From positions 19,913 through 83,912 of the forward strand of contig DGSL01000013.1 of the NCBI GenBank assembly GCA_002393965.1: a stretch of DNA of 64,000 nt, read 5' to 3'. Made by a program: the position numbers and the translations under genes. Within the stretch, counting starts at the first letter, position 1. Every line of letters begins with the position of its first letter. The notes beneath the pieces are model-generated. The model was not told the DNA's origin and made no database searches. It saw only the letters and a list, made by a program, of their open reading frames with translations. Of this stretch, positions 18,053-25,051 are shown piece after piece. This DNA is from Bacteroidales bacterium UBA4363 (lineage in GTDB: Bacteria > Bacteroidota > Bacteroidia > Bacteroidales > Paludibacteraceae).

Positions 18053-20060
18053 AGAACTTTGCTCTCCAATCACATCCATTCTTCCATTCCGAACAACCAT
18101 AGGCGAAATGTCCTTTCAGTATTTTCCCTTTTCCACATTTGGGACAAGTCTGTCCAATCCAGTTATCATCAATCTTCATCTTCTTCTTGGACTTCTCCTT
18201 TTGGGGGTCACTTTTTTTTCTCTTACGACTAGATAAAGAGGACTCTTCTTTCTTTTCTAGCCTATTCTGTTCTTCTATTGTCAATATTCGATACGATGTG
18301 TTTCGTCCATTAACAACAACCTGTTGTACCATCTGCTTGAGATCATTCAAGAATTGTGTAGCTGAATAGGTTCCTCTTTCTATTTCACGCAACTTTTTTT
18401 CCCATTGACCAGTCAGTTCAGGAGATTTAAGCAAGTCATCCTGAATTGTTTCTATTAAATCGATGCCCATCTGAGTAGCAGAAATACTCTTCCGCTCCTT
18501 ACGTATATAACGTCTTCTATACAAAGTCTCTATAATAGCTGCTCGAGTTGACGGCCGTCCTATTCCATTTTCCTTCATCACCTCACGCAATTCCTCTTTC
18601 TTAATTGATTTTCCTGCCGTTTCCATTGCGCGCAGAAGAGTTGCTTCGGTATAAGGCTTAGGAGGTGTCGTCATCCGTTCAACCAGTTCTGGAGCATGCG
18701 GGCCACGCTCTCCTTTTTCAAAATTAGGTAATACCTTTTCCTCATATCTCTCTGTATCTGTTTCTAAAGCAGTATCTGACTCATAAACTGCACGCCATCC
18801 TGAAGAAAGAATCTGCTTTCCTGTCGCCTTAAACTCGACATCTGATATAGATGCCAATACCGTAGTTGTCGATATCTTACAATCCGGATAGAAGGCTGCA
18901 ATGAAACGGCGTGCCACGAGATCATATATTTTTCGTTCGTTTTCAGTCAAAGTGGAATTCTCCACACCTGTTGGAATAATGGCATGATGGTCAGTCACTT
19001 TCGAATTATCGAATACTTTTTTACTCTTAGGAAGTTTTTTTCCTTTCAGAGGGTCCATAAACGGATGATAGTTTCGCATTCCGTTCATAATGGTAGGCAC
19101 CTTCGGATAGATATCATCTGATAAATAAGTTGTATCAACACGAGGATAGGTTGTCACCTTCTTCTCATATAGCGACTGAATCAATCGGAGCGTTTCCTCT
19201 GCCGAGAAGCCGAACTTCTTATTGCAATCTACCTGCAAACCCGTTAAATCATAGAGTCGAGGAGATGATTCAAATCCTTTCTTTATTGATATATCCGTCA
19301 CAACCAATTCTTCGCCTATTATTTTTTTCAGAAAATCCTCTCCTTCTTCTTTTTGAGAGAAACGTCCTCTTATTGCAGAAAAGGTAGTATCCCTATATTG
19401 GGTCTTCAGTTCCCAAAAAGGTTCTGGCTTGAAATTCTTTATCTCAAGTTGTCTCTTCACAATCATTGCCAATGTCGGAGTCTGAACCCTACCTATTGAA
19501 AGTACACTTTTATTTTGACCGAACCGCAATGTATATAAACGAGTTGCATTGATACCTAACAGCCAATCTCCAATTGCCCGACATAATCCTGCCTCATAAA
19601 GATGTTGAAATTCTGTCTGTGGTTTTAAATGCTCGAAACCATTTCGTATTGCTTCTTCTGTCAAAGAGGATATCCATAATCGTTGAACAGGGCATTTTAC
19701 ACCAGCCTTTTGCATAACCCAACGTTGGATCAGTTCTCCCTCCTGCCCCGCATCACCACAGTTAACGATACCATCCGCATGACGATAGAGCTGTTCAATG
19801 ATTCGAAACTGTTTCTCTATTCCCCTATCATTTTTCAATTTAATCCCGAAGCGTTCCGGTATCATCGGAAGAACTCCTTCTGACCAACGTTTCCATTCAG
19901 TTTTATATTCATGTGGTTCTTTCAGTTCACACAAATGTCCAAACGTCCATGTAACTTGATATCCGTTTCCTTCATAATAGCCTTCTTTGCGTTGTGTTGC
20001 ACCGATTATCCGCGCAATATCCTGTGCGACACTTGGCTTTTCAGCGATACATACAATCAT
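18051..20060 (-). CDS. topB: DNA topoisomerase III (type IA)
   Basis: The Toprim domain opens with CIAEKPSVAQDIARIIGA and continues with NCGDAGQEGELIQRWV, which holds the metal-binding acidic residues. The catalytic tyrosine is in TTYPRVDTTYLS. The TopB motifs HHAIIPTG and GIGRPSTRAAIIETL are present. The C-terminus ends with a four-cysteine zinc motif (CPKCGKGKILKG ... GCDW) after a Lys-rich linker. At 669 aa it fits the topoisomerase III class found on chromosomes and mobile elements. The enzyme decatenates replication or recombination intermediates. A TPR gene ends 19 nt upstream on the same strand. Confidence 0.94.
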   Translation of the reverse strand: MIVCIAEKPSVAQDIARIIGATQRKEGYYEGNGYQVTWTFGHLCELKEPHEYKTEWKRWSEGVLPMIPERFGIKLKNDRGIEKQFRIIEQLYRHADGIVNCGDAGQEGELIQRWVMQKAGVKCPVQRLWISSLTEEAIRNGFEHLKPQTEFQHLYEAGLCRAIGDWLLGINATRLYTLRFGQNKSVLSIGRVQTPTLAMIVKRQLEIKNFKPEPFWELKTQYRDTTFSAIRGRFSQKEEGEDFLKKIIGEELVVTDISIKKGFESSPRLYDLTGLQVDCNKKFGFSAEETLRLIQSLYEKKVTTYPRVDTTYLSDDIYPKVPTIMNGMRNYHPFMDPLKGKKLPKSKKVFDNSKVTDHHAIIPTGVENSTLTENERKIYDLVARRFIAAFYPDCKISTTTVLASISDVEFKATGKQILSSGWRAVYESDTALETDTERYEEKVLPNFEKGERGPHAPELVERMTTPPKPYTEATLLRAMETAGKSIKKEELREVMKENGIGRPSTRAAIIETLYRRRYIRKERKSISATQMGIDLIETIQDDLLKSPELTGQWEKKLREIERGTYSATQFLNDLKQMVQQVVVNGRNTSYRILTIEEQNRLEKKEESSLSSRKRKKSDPQKEKSKKKMKIDDNWIGQTCPKCGKGKILKGHFAYGCSEWKNGCDWRAKF

Positions 20061-20079
20061 CTTCTTTATGCTGAATTAT

Positions 20080-20682
20080 TCACTCCTTTCTTCTCTCATC
20101 CGTCTGACAATACTGGCGACGATATTTCAAGCCTCGTCTATCCCCCAATAATTCCACCTGCATAAAATCTCTGCATGCAGCATCTTTCTCTCCCAGTTTT
20201 TCTAAGACTTTACCTCGATTCAGCAGGGCATTGACGTAATTGGGATGTATTTTTAATGCGTGGTTCAAATCTTTCAACGAAGTGTTGTAATTACCCAAGT
20301 CATAATGCAGTGCGCCACGAGCATTTAATGCACGGAGGTTTGCCGTGTCAAGTGCAAGAGCCAAGTCCAAATCCAATACAGCTTCTCGTAATTCTCCCTT
20401 TATCTGTTTTACCAATGCTCTTTCTATATATGCTGGGACAAAGTTCGGATTCAAGGCAAGTGCATCTGAATAGTCTTTTATTGCATCTGACCATTGTCCA
20501 TATTCTTGATGGAATTTTCCTTTTTTGATAAACTCTTCAGGTGTATTCTGCCCCAATCCTGAAACAAAAGGAAAAACTGCAAAAAACAGAAATATTCGTA
20601 TTCTAATCTGTTCATTCCAATTAAATAAAGTACTCTTCCTTCCCAAAGTCTTTGCTATCTTCCTTATTATCGACATAATCAA
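20080..20682 (-). CDS. Exported TPR protein (200 aa)
   Basis: A late-starting signal sequence (IFLFFAVFPFVSGLG then QNTPEEF, near residues 30-45) precedes about four tetratricopeptide repeats (GKFHQEYGQWSDAIKDYSDA, NYNTSLKDLNHALKIHPNYV). TPR domains bind partner proteins. It starts 6 nt after the stop of another TPR gene, so the two probably form an operon and may act as one scaffold in the periplasm. No enzymatic motif is visible. ATG 20676 is an alternative start. Specific function unknown. Confidence 0.75.
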   Translation of the reverse strand: MIMSIIRKIAKTLGRKSTLFNWNEQIRIRIFLFFAVFPFVSGLGQNTPEEFIKKGKFHQEYGQWSDAIKDYSDALALNPNFVPAYIERALVKQIKGELREAVLDLDLALALDTANLRALNARGALHYDLGNYNTSLKDLNHALKIHPNYVNALLNRGKVLEKLGEKDAACRDFMQVELLGDRRGLKYRRQYCQTDERRKE

Positions 20683-20688
20683 TGTATA

Positions 20689-21594
20689 TTATTTCGTAGA
20701 TGGACAAGTTTGACGAACAAAGCGGCGATCCTTCGTATTGTATTTATACCCTAACTCCAAAGCCTTGTTCCAATCCCTACACGCATTCATCTTATCCTTT
20801 ATCATATAATAGGCATTGCCACGGTTGACATATGCCAAAGCCATCTCTGGCTCCACGTGTATAGCTCGATTGTAGTCTCCAATAGACAATCGGTATTCTT
20901 TTTGAGCATACAGCACATTGCCACGGTTTACATAATACTCTGCATCATACGGATCCGCATTTATCGCCGCAGAATAATCGGCAATTGCTTCTTTCATATT
21001 TCCTTCCTTGCTCTGAATCTGAGCCCTATTATAATAAGCCTCTGCATAGAGGGTGTCACACTCTATGGCCTTTGAGAAATCACATTTCGCTTGTTTCAGA
21101 TTATGTTGAAAATAATTAGACACGCCTCTGTGATAATAGGCAGGAGCAAAGAGAGAATCCAGTTCTATTGCTTTTGTAAAATCTGTGATAGCAAGACTAT
21201 CACTGCCTAAATCTGCATATGCGAGTCCACGTGTCAAATAAGCATCTGTATATGCCGAGTCCAATCGAATTGCCTGTGAAAGATCTTCGATTGCTTTTTT
21301 TGTCTCGTTTCGTAACAGATAAGCATAGGCACGATTATAATATCCTTCCGCATTGGATGAATCCATATCAATAGCTTTATTGATCAAACTTATTGCCTTA
21401 TCCAAATCTCCCTTGCTACCTTTTTTCAATGCTTTCATCATCACACGATCATATCTTTTCGCCACCGTCTCTCGTATCATGTTTTCAATTCCTAATGTCG
21501 TCGTATCTTCTGTTTCCACATTTGCCTCATATGATAAAGCATAAGAACATAAAGACACTATTCCCATCACCAATAATACAATGATTCTATACAT
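20689..21594 (-). CDS. Exported TPR protein (301 aa)
   Basis: A signal peptide (MYRIIVLLVMGIVSLCSYAL) is followed by about seven near-canonical TPR units (AEGYYNRAYAYLLRNETKKA, AYTDAYLTRGLAYADLGSDS, EMALAYVNRGNAYYMIKDK). I chose ATG 21594: a minus-strand TACATTTG at 21628-21621 gives a leader of about 20 nt, and the longer frame to 21648 would start before the promoter. It is probably a periplasmic or outer-membrane-associated scaffold. The shorter TPR gene and perhaps topB are downstream in the same direction. Confidence 0.78.
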   Translation of the reverse strand: MYRIIVLLVMGIVSLCSYALSYEANVETEDTTTLGIENMIRETVAKRYDRVMMKALKKGSKGDLDKAISLINKAIDMDSSNAEGYYNRAYAYLLRNETKKAIEDLSQAIRLDSAYTDAYLTRGLAYADLGSDSLAITDFTKAIELDSLFAPAYYHRGVSNYFQHNLKQAKCDFSKAIECDTLYAEAYYNRAQIQSKEGNMKEAIADYSAAINADPYDAEYYVNRGNVLYAQKEYRLSIGDYNRAIHVEPEMALAYVNRGNAYYMIKDKMNACRDWNKALELGYKYNTKDRRFVRQTCPSTK

Positions 21595-21620
21595 AAATGT
21601 ATGATTATATGCAGACATGA

Positions 21621-21628
21621 CAAATGTA
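21621..21628 (-). promoter_or_regulatory. Promoter box of the TPR gene pair
   Basis: Minus-strand TACATTTG matches TAnnTTTG and lies in the gap after the TauE gene stop (21638), 27 nt before ATG 21594. It supports a transcript separate from TauE. Confidence 0.55.
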
Positions 21629-21637
21629 GTTATTTTT

Positions 21638-22414
21638 TCAATTATCACGTAGCGCCATGAATACAGCCACAGCTATGAGAAAGACGGCATACAACATCTT
21701 GAAATATTTCGAAGGCAAACCAACTGCTATTTTCGAACCGAACAAAGCTCCTATCAGAATACCAACAGCCATTAGGACAGCAGGGACAATTTGTAGATAT
21801 CCTCCCTCGTAATAGACCAAAACACTTGGAAGTCCAACCGGAAGTTGCAATGCGGCAAGAGATGTTGCGGCTGCAACCTTGGGGTCGTATCGGAATAATT
21901 TTACAAGAACTGGAACAATGACAACACCACCGCCTTTACCGAACAGACCTGCTATAATTCCAGCTCCTACTCCAAGTAGCAGAAGATGCCAAAATGGTTG
22001 GAGTTCTTTCTCTCTATTTTCTTCCTTCTTCTTTTGACGTAACAGAAGATTTGGAACTCCCAGGTATTCCATTGCAACATAAAACAAAAAAGCAGCATAG
22101 AGTTTGGATAGCAGATGGACATTTACGTTCATGGCCAATTCCGCTCCGCCAAACGAGCCGACGAACAAGCCACAAGCAATCCAAAGACTATTACGCAGGC
22201 TAACCATACCCGCTTTCCAATAAACCCAAACGCCGAATATTCCAACGGGTAATAACATAGCAGCAAGAGATGCAGCATTCGCCTGTAACAGAGGCCATCC
22301 AAACACGGCAACAAGCATAGGAACCATCACGATACCGCCTCCTATTCCAAATAATCCGGAGAGAATTCCTGCCAGCAAACCGACACAAACACTAATAAGA
22401 TATTGCCAATCCAT
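21638..22414 (-). CDS. TauE/SafE-family permease
   Basis: This 258-residue inner-membrane protein has about eight hydrophobic segments in two inverted repeats, each opening with the family glycine motif: GLLAGILSGLFGIGGGIVMV at residue 12 and AGIIAGLFGKGGGVVIVPVL near residue 150. The family exports sulfite, sulfoacetate or related organosulfur anions, but most members have no proven substrate. No sulfur-metabolism genes are nearby to narrow the choice. tRNA-Arg lies upstream. Confidence 0.87.
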   Translation of the reverse strand: MDWQYLISVCVGLLAGILSGLFGIGGGIVMVPMLVAVFGWPLLQANAASLAAMLLPVGIFGVWVYWKAGMVSLRNSLWIACGLFVGSFGGAELAMNVNVHLLSKLYAAFLFYVAMEYLGVPNLLLRQKKKEENREKELQPFWHLLLLGVGAGIIAGLFGKGGGVVIVPVLVKLFRYDPKVAAATSLAALQLPVGLPSVLVYYEGGYLQIVPAVLMAVGILIGALFGSKIAVGLPSKYFKMLYAVFLIAVAVFMALRDN

Positions 22415-22435
22415 CTAATTATACTAATACTTTTA

Positions 22436-22473
22436 ATAAAAAAAATCGGTCAACACTTACGCGGTGACCGATT
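22436..22473 (-). terminator. Terminator after tRNA-Arg
   Basis: On the minus strand AATCGGTCA and TGACCGATT pair around a 12-nt loop and are followed by a run of T, 3 nt beyond the mature tRNA end. Confidence 0.8.
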
Positions 22474-22475
22474 CG

Positions 22476-22549
22476 TGACTCGCATAGGATTCAAACCTAT
22501 AACCTCTTGATCCGTAGTCAAGTACTCTATTCAGTTGAGCTAGCGAGCC
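22476..22549 (-). tRNA. tRNA-Arg (ACG)
   Basis: The acceptor arms GGCTCGC and GCGAGTC pair (one G-U), with discriminator A. The anticodon stem TTGA/TCAA encloses CTACGGA, giving anticodon ACG at 22515-22513, which is read as ICG. CCA is not encoded. A TATTTTTG promoter box lies at 22582-22575 on the same strand. Confidence 0.93.
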
Positions 22550-22664
22550 GTACTTTTCATTTCCAAAAGCGGTGCAAAAATAGCATTTATTTTTTTTTCT
22601 GCAAAGACTTTTCTTTCTTTTTAAATCATACAAGGGAAAAAAAATATTATCTCTTGCTTTTATC

Positions 22665-23054
22665 CTAATTTTTCTGATCTATTCGTTCATATTCCTGCGC
22701 AATATTCCAGACATGTCCCTGATAGAACTCCCCTGTGGTTTCCTGCAAAGCTTCTTCTGCCTTGCGGTAAATATTTCGTTGGTTATTTGTTTCTCTTTCT
22801 CGTACTTCTCGCAAGACCTCCTGAAGTCCAGCTGTATCATTTCTGTATTGATACCGAAGTTTCATGACTGGCAAGGTCTGGTTAATCAGTACTTCGCATT
22901 CAGATTTTGTCAATGTATCATCTTCACAGGCATTCAAAGCTGTTAACGAAAAGCGTTCACGTATCTTTAAAATCTTACTTGCATCGTTTTCCGATCCGCA
23001 GGAAGAAAGGACGAAAGAAAAAGAAACACAACCCATCACAAGCAGTTTCTTCAT
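22665..23054 (-). CDS. Small lipoprotein of unknown function
   Basis: A lipoprotein signal (MKKLLVMGCVSFSFVLSSCG) with lipobox LSSC gives a mature protein of about 110 residues. The rest is highly charged and mostly helical (SKILKIRERFSL, EVLREVRERETNNQRNIYRK), ending IAQEYERIDQKN. I do not recognise the family. Residue +2 after Cys is Gly followed by Ser; sorting cannot be judged with confidence. ATG 23054 is chosen over 23072 because it starts the Lys-Lys signal. It may be regulated together with the divergent small RNA immediately upstream. Confidence 0.65.
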   Translation of the reverse strand: MKKLLVMGCVSFSFVLSSCGSENDASKILKIRERFSLTALNACEDDTLTKSECEVLINQTLPVMKLRYQYRNDTAGLQEVLREVRERETNNQRNIYRKAEEALQETTGEFYQGHVWNIAQEYERIDQKN

Positions 23055-23085
23055 AAATGCATTTCTCATCATTTCATTATTTTGT

Positions 23086-23093
23086 TATTTTTG
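23086..23093 (+). promoter_or_regulatory. Promoter box of the small RNA candidate
   Basis: TATTTTTG on the plus strand fits TAnnTTTG and would start transcription near 23100. No coding sequence follows on this strand before the terminator at 23206. Confidence 0.6.
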
Positions 23094-23099
23094 TCGTGT

Positions 23100-23234
23100 C
23101 AACTTTATGATGTGGGGCAACTGAGGGCTCACCCGTCTGGTTTAGCGTGGGAGGAACAGGTAGGTTGCACGATAGTATAGTTCCAGAGCTTGATGCTATC
23201 AACACAAGGGCAGAGAAATCTTTGCCCTTTTTTT
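23100..23234 (+). ncRNA. Candidate small RNA of about 135 nt, unassigned
   Basis: The interval between trxB and the lipoprotein gene carries a complete transcription unit on the opposite strand to both: a promoter box at 23086 and a strong terminator at 23206-23234 (AAGGGCAGAGA pairing with TCTTTGCCCTT, then a T run). The T run is on the plus side only, so it does not belong to trxB. Inside are several possible helices: GGAAC/GTTCC, GCTC/GAGC, TTGAT/ATCAA, and GTGT near the start with ACAC before the terminator. No ORF of useful size exists. It lacks the SRP RNA loop and tmRNA features. It could be a 6S-like or other Bacteroidales structured RNA, but I cannot assign it. Confidence 0.55.
23206..23234 (+). 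terminator. Terminator of the small RNA candidate
   Basis: AAGGGCAGAGA pairs with TCTTTGCCCTT (one G-U) and continues into seven T. The complementary strand lacks a T run after the stem. Confidence 0.8.
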
Positions 23235-23235
23235 C

Positions 23236-24171
23236 TTAATTTATGTTATTCAAAAATTGTTCGGCATCAATCGCTGCCTTGCATCCGCTGGCGGCAGCCG
23301 TAATAGCCTGCTGGTAACGCGGATCAGCAACATCACCAGCGGCGAATACTCCTTCCACGGAAGTCAGTGTTGTAATTCCATCTGTAACGATGTACCCATT
23401 TTCGTCCAATTCGATCTGTCCTTTAAATAAAGAAGTATTAGGAGTATGTCCTATTGCAAGAAAGAATCCATCAATAGGAAGATCTCTATTTTCCTCATCC
23501 TTCTCTCCTTTCTTGTATACCAAATGAGCACCCTCCAGTTTCTGTTCTCCGAACAATCCCGTAGTATTATATTCGAAAAGAACTTCAATATTATCTTTTT
23601 CTGCTACTCGTTTCTTCATAATATCACTGGCTCGGAGATAATTCTTCCGTACAATCAAATAGACCTTCTCACACAATTGACTCAGATACAGAGCCTCCTC
23701 GCATGCTGTATCGCCACCACCGACCACTGCAACCTTCTTCTTGCGAAAAAAGAAGCCGTCACACGTAGCACAGACCGACACTCCCTTTCCTCTATATTTC
23801 TGTTCGTCATCCAGACCTAAATAACGAGCAGTAGCTCCTGTAGCTATGATTAGAGAATCCGCTTCCAGTTCCTCTTTTCCATCTATAATCAACCGGAAAG
23901 GACGTGTGTGTAAGTCAACAGACGAAACAGAACCAGAACGTATATCGGTACCGAAACGCAATGCCTGGCTTCGAAGCTGTTCCATCATCTCGTTTGCATC
24001 TATTCCTTCTGGATAACCTGGATAATTCTCAATAACGGTAGTAGTCGTCAACTGCCCACCCACTTGCAAACCCTCATACAAAACAGGATGAAGATTTGCC
24101 CGTGCCGCGTAAATGCCTGCCGTGTAGCCAGCAGGTCCCGAACCGATAATCAGACACTTAACTCTTTCCAT
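23236..24171 (-). CDS. trxB: Thioredoxin-disulfide reductase
   Basis: This 311-residue flavoprotein has the FAD-binding motif IIGSGPAGYTAGIYAARA at the N-terminus, the redox-active pair CATC (Cys134, Cys137), the NADPH-binding VVGGGDTACEEALYL and the C-terminal FAD motif GVFAAGDVAD. It reduces thioredoxin with NADPH in the cytoplasm. It lies 33 bp downstream of the LolA-like gene, with ftsK further upstream on the same strand, an arrangement often seen in Bacteroidales. Confidence 0.96.
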   Translation of the reverse strand: MERVKCLIIGSGPAGYTAGIYAARANLHPVLYEGLQVGGQLTTTTVIENYPGYPEGIDANEMMEQLRSQALRFGTDIRSGSVSSVDLHTRPFRLIIDGKEELEADSLIIATGATARYLGLDDEQKYRGKGVSVCATCDGFFFRKKKVAVVGGGDTACEEALYLSQLCEKVYLIVRKNYLRASDIMKKRVAEKDNIEVLFEYNTTGLFGEQKLEGAHLVYKKGEKDEENRDLPIDGFFLAIGHTPNTSLFKGQIELDENGYIVTDGITTLTSVEGVFAAGDVADPRYQQAITAAASGCKAAIDAEQFLNNIN

Positions 24172-24204
24172 TCTATAATTTCTATCGATTAACCTTTTTT
24201 ATCC

Positions 24205-24918
24205 TTAGCGCAAATCATTGACAACCACTCCAGGATGTGCCTTTGGGTAGAACACAAAGAATGCATCGTTCAGAGACTTACGTTTTGTACTCAAAGCCGT
24301 GAACAAGGTATGAACTCCATTCTTGTTCAAGACTTTGATACTTTTCACGTGAAAAGTCTTGCGGTCAATCTGCACAATTGACTTATAATAATCTTTGCGC
24401 AGGGAATAATCTGGGAAAACATCGATAGTATAATAAGAATCGCTTGTCTTGTTATCCAAACTAAATTGCACAGTTGCATGAACCGTATAACTTGACATTA
24501 AATAGGCAGGATTCACTTCCTGCAGTTCCTTTGGAGTCGGCATGCTGATGCTCACCTCGTTGTTTTTCGCCACATAAACATATTCATTCCTACCATCATA
24601 GTAAGTCTGAGCAGAAGGTGTCGTGATTCTGAACTTTTTACCGTTCATCACCACATCTCCTTTGAAAGAATCTTTTTTACCGCTTTTCGTATCAGTCACG
24701 TTGATCTGAAAAAATACCTGAACTGGACTGTTGTTGTATTTTGCAGCCGCCTTATCCAGAATGGACTTTGCTTTCGGATCCGTCTGCGACGGGATATCCG
24801 ACTTCTTCAATGTCACAACCTTACCATGTGGAAGCATTTTTCCTTTTTGTGCAGAAACAGGAATTAGCAGTAGCACACCTGTTACGATTCCTATCAGAAT
24901 AGTAAATATCTTTCTCAT
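24205..24918 (-). CDS. LolA-like outer-membrane lipoprotein carrier
   Basis: A signal peptide (MRKIFTILIGIVTGVLLLIP then VSAQKG) leads into a domain resembling LolA: AKSILDKAAAKYNNSPVQVF, DSFKGDVVMNGKKFRITTPS and TYYDGRNEYVYVAKNNEVSI. The unclosed barrel would carry lipoproteins across the periplasm. The paralogue context ftsK-lolA-trxB supports the assignment. At 237 aa it is slightly longer than E. coli LolA. A strict orthologue is not proven by sequence alone because Bacteroidota LolA proteins diverge strongly. Confidence 0.8.
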   Translation of the reverse strand: MRKIFTILIGIVTGVLLLIPVSAQKGKMLPHGKVVTLKKSDIPSQTDPKAKSILDKAAAKYNNSPVQVFFQINVTDTKSGKKDSFKGDVVMNGKKFRITTPSAQTYYDGRNEYVYVAKNNEVSISMPTPKELQEVNPAYLMSSYTVHATVQFSLDNKTSDSYYTIDVFPDYSLRKDYYKSIVQIDRKTFHVKSIKVLNKNGVHTLFTALSTKRKSLNDAFFVFYPKAHPGVVVNDLR

Positions 24919-25051
24919 CCTCTTTATTTATCTGATGTTTTTTGATTTAAGCGTCTTTTCTTCTACTCAAACATGCGAAAGACGGTTTTCTTCCTCTCTT
25001 TCGTTGTAATGAACAATGATCACAAGACTTGAAGGGAATAAATAAATGGTC

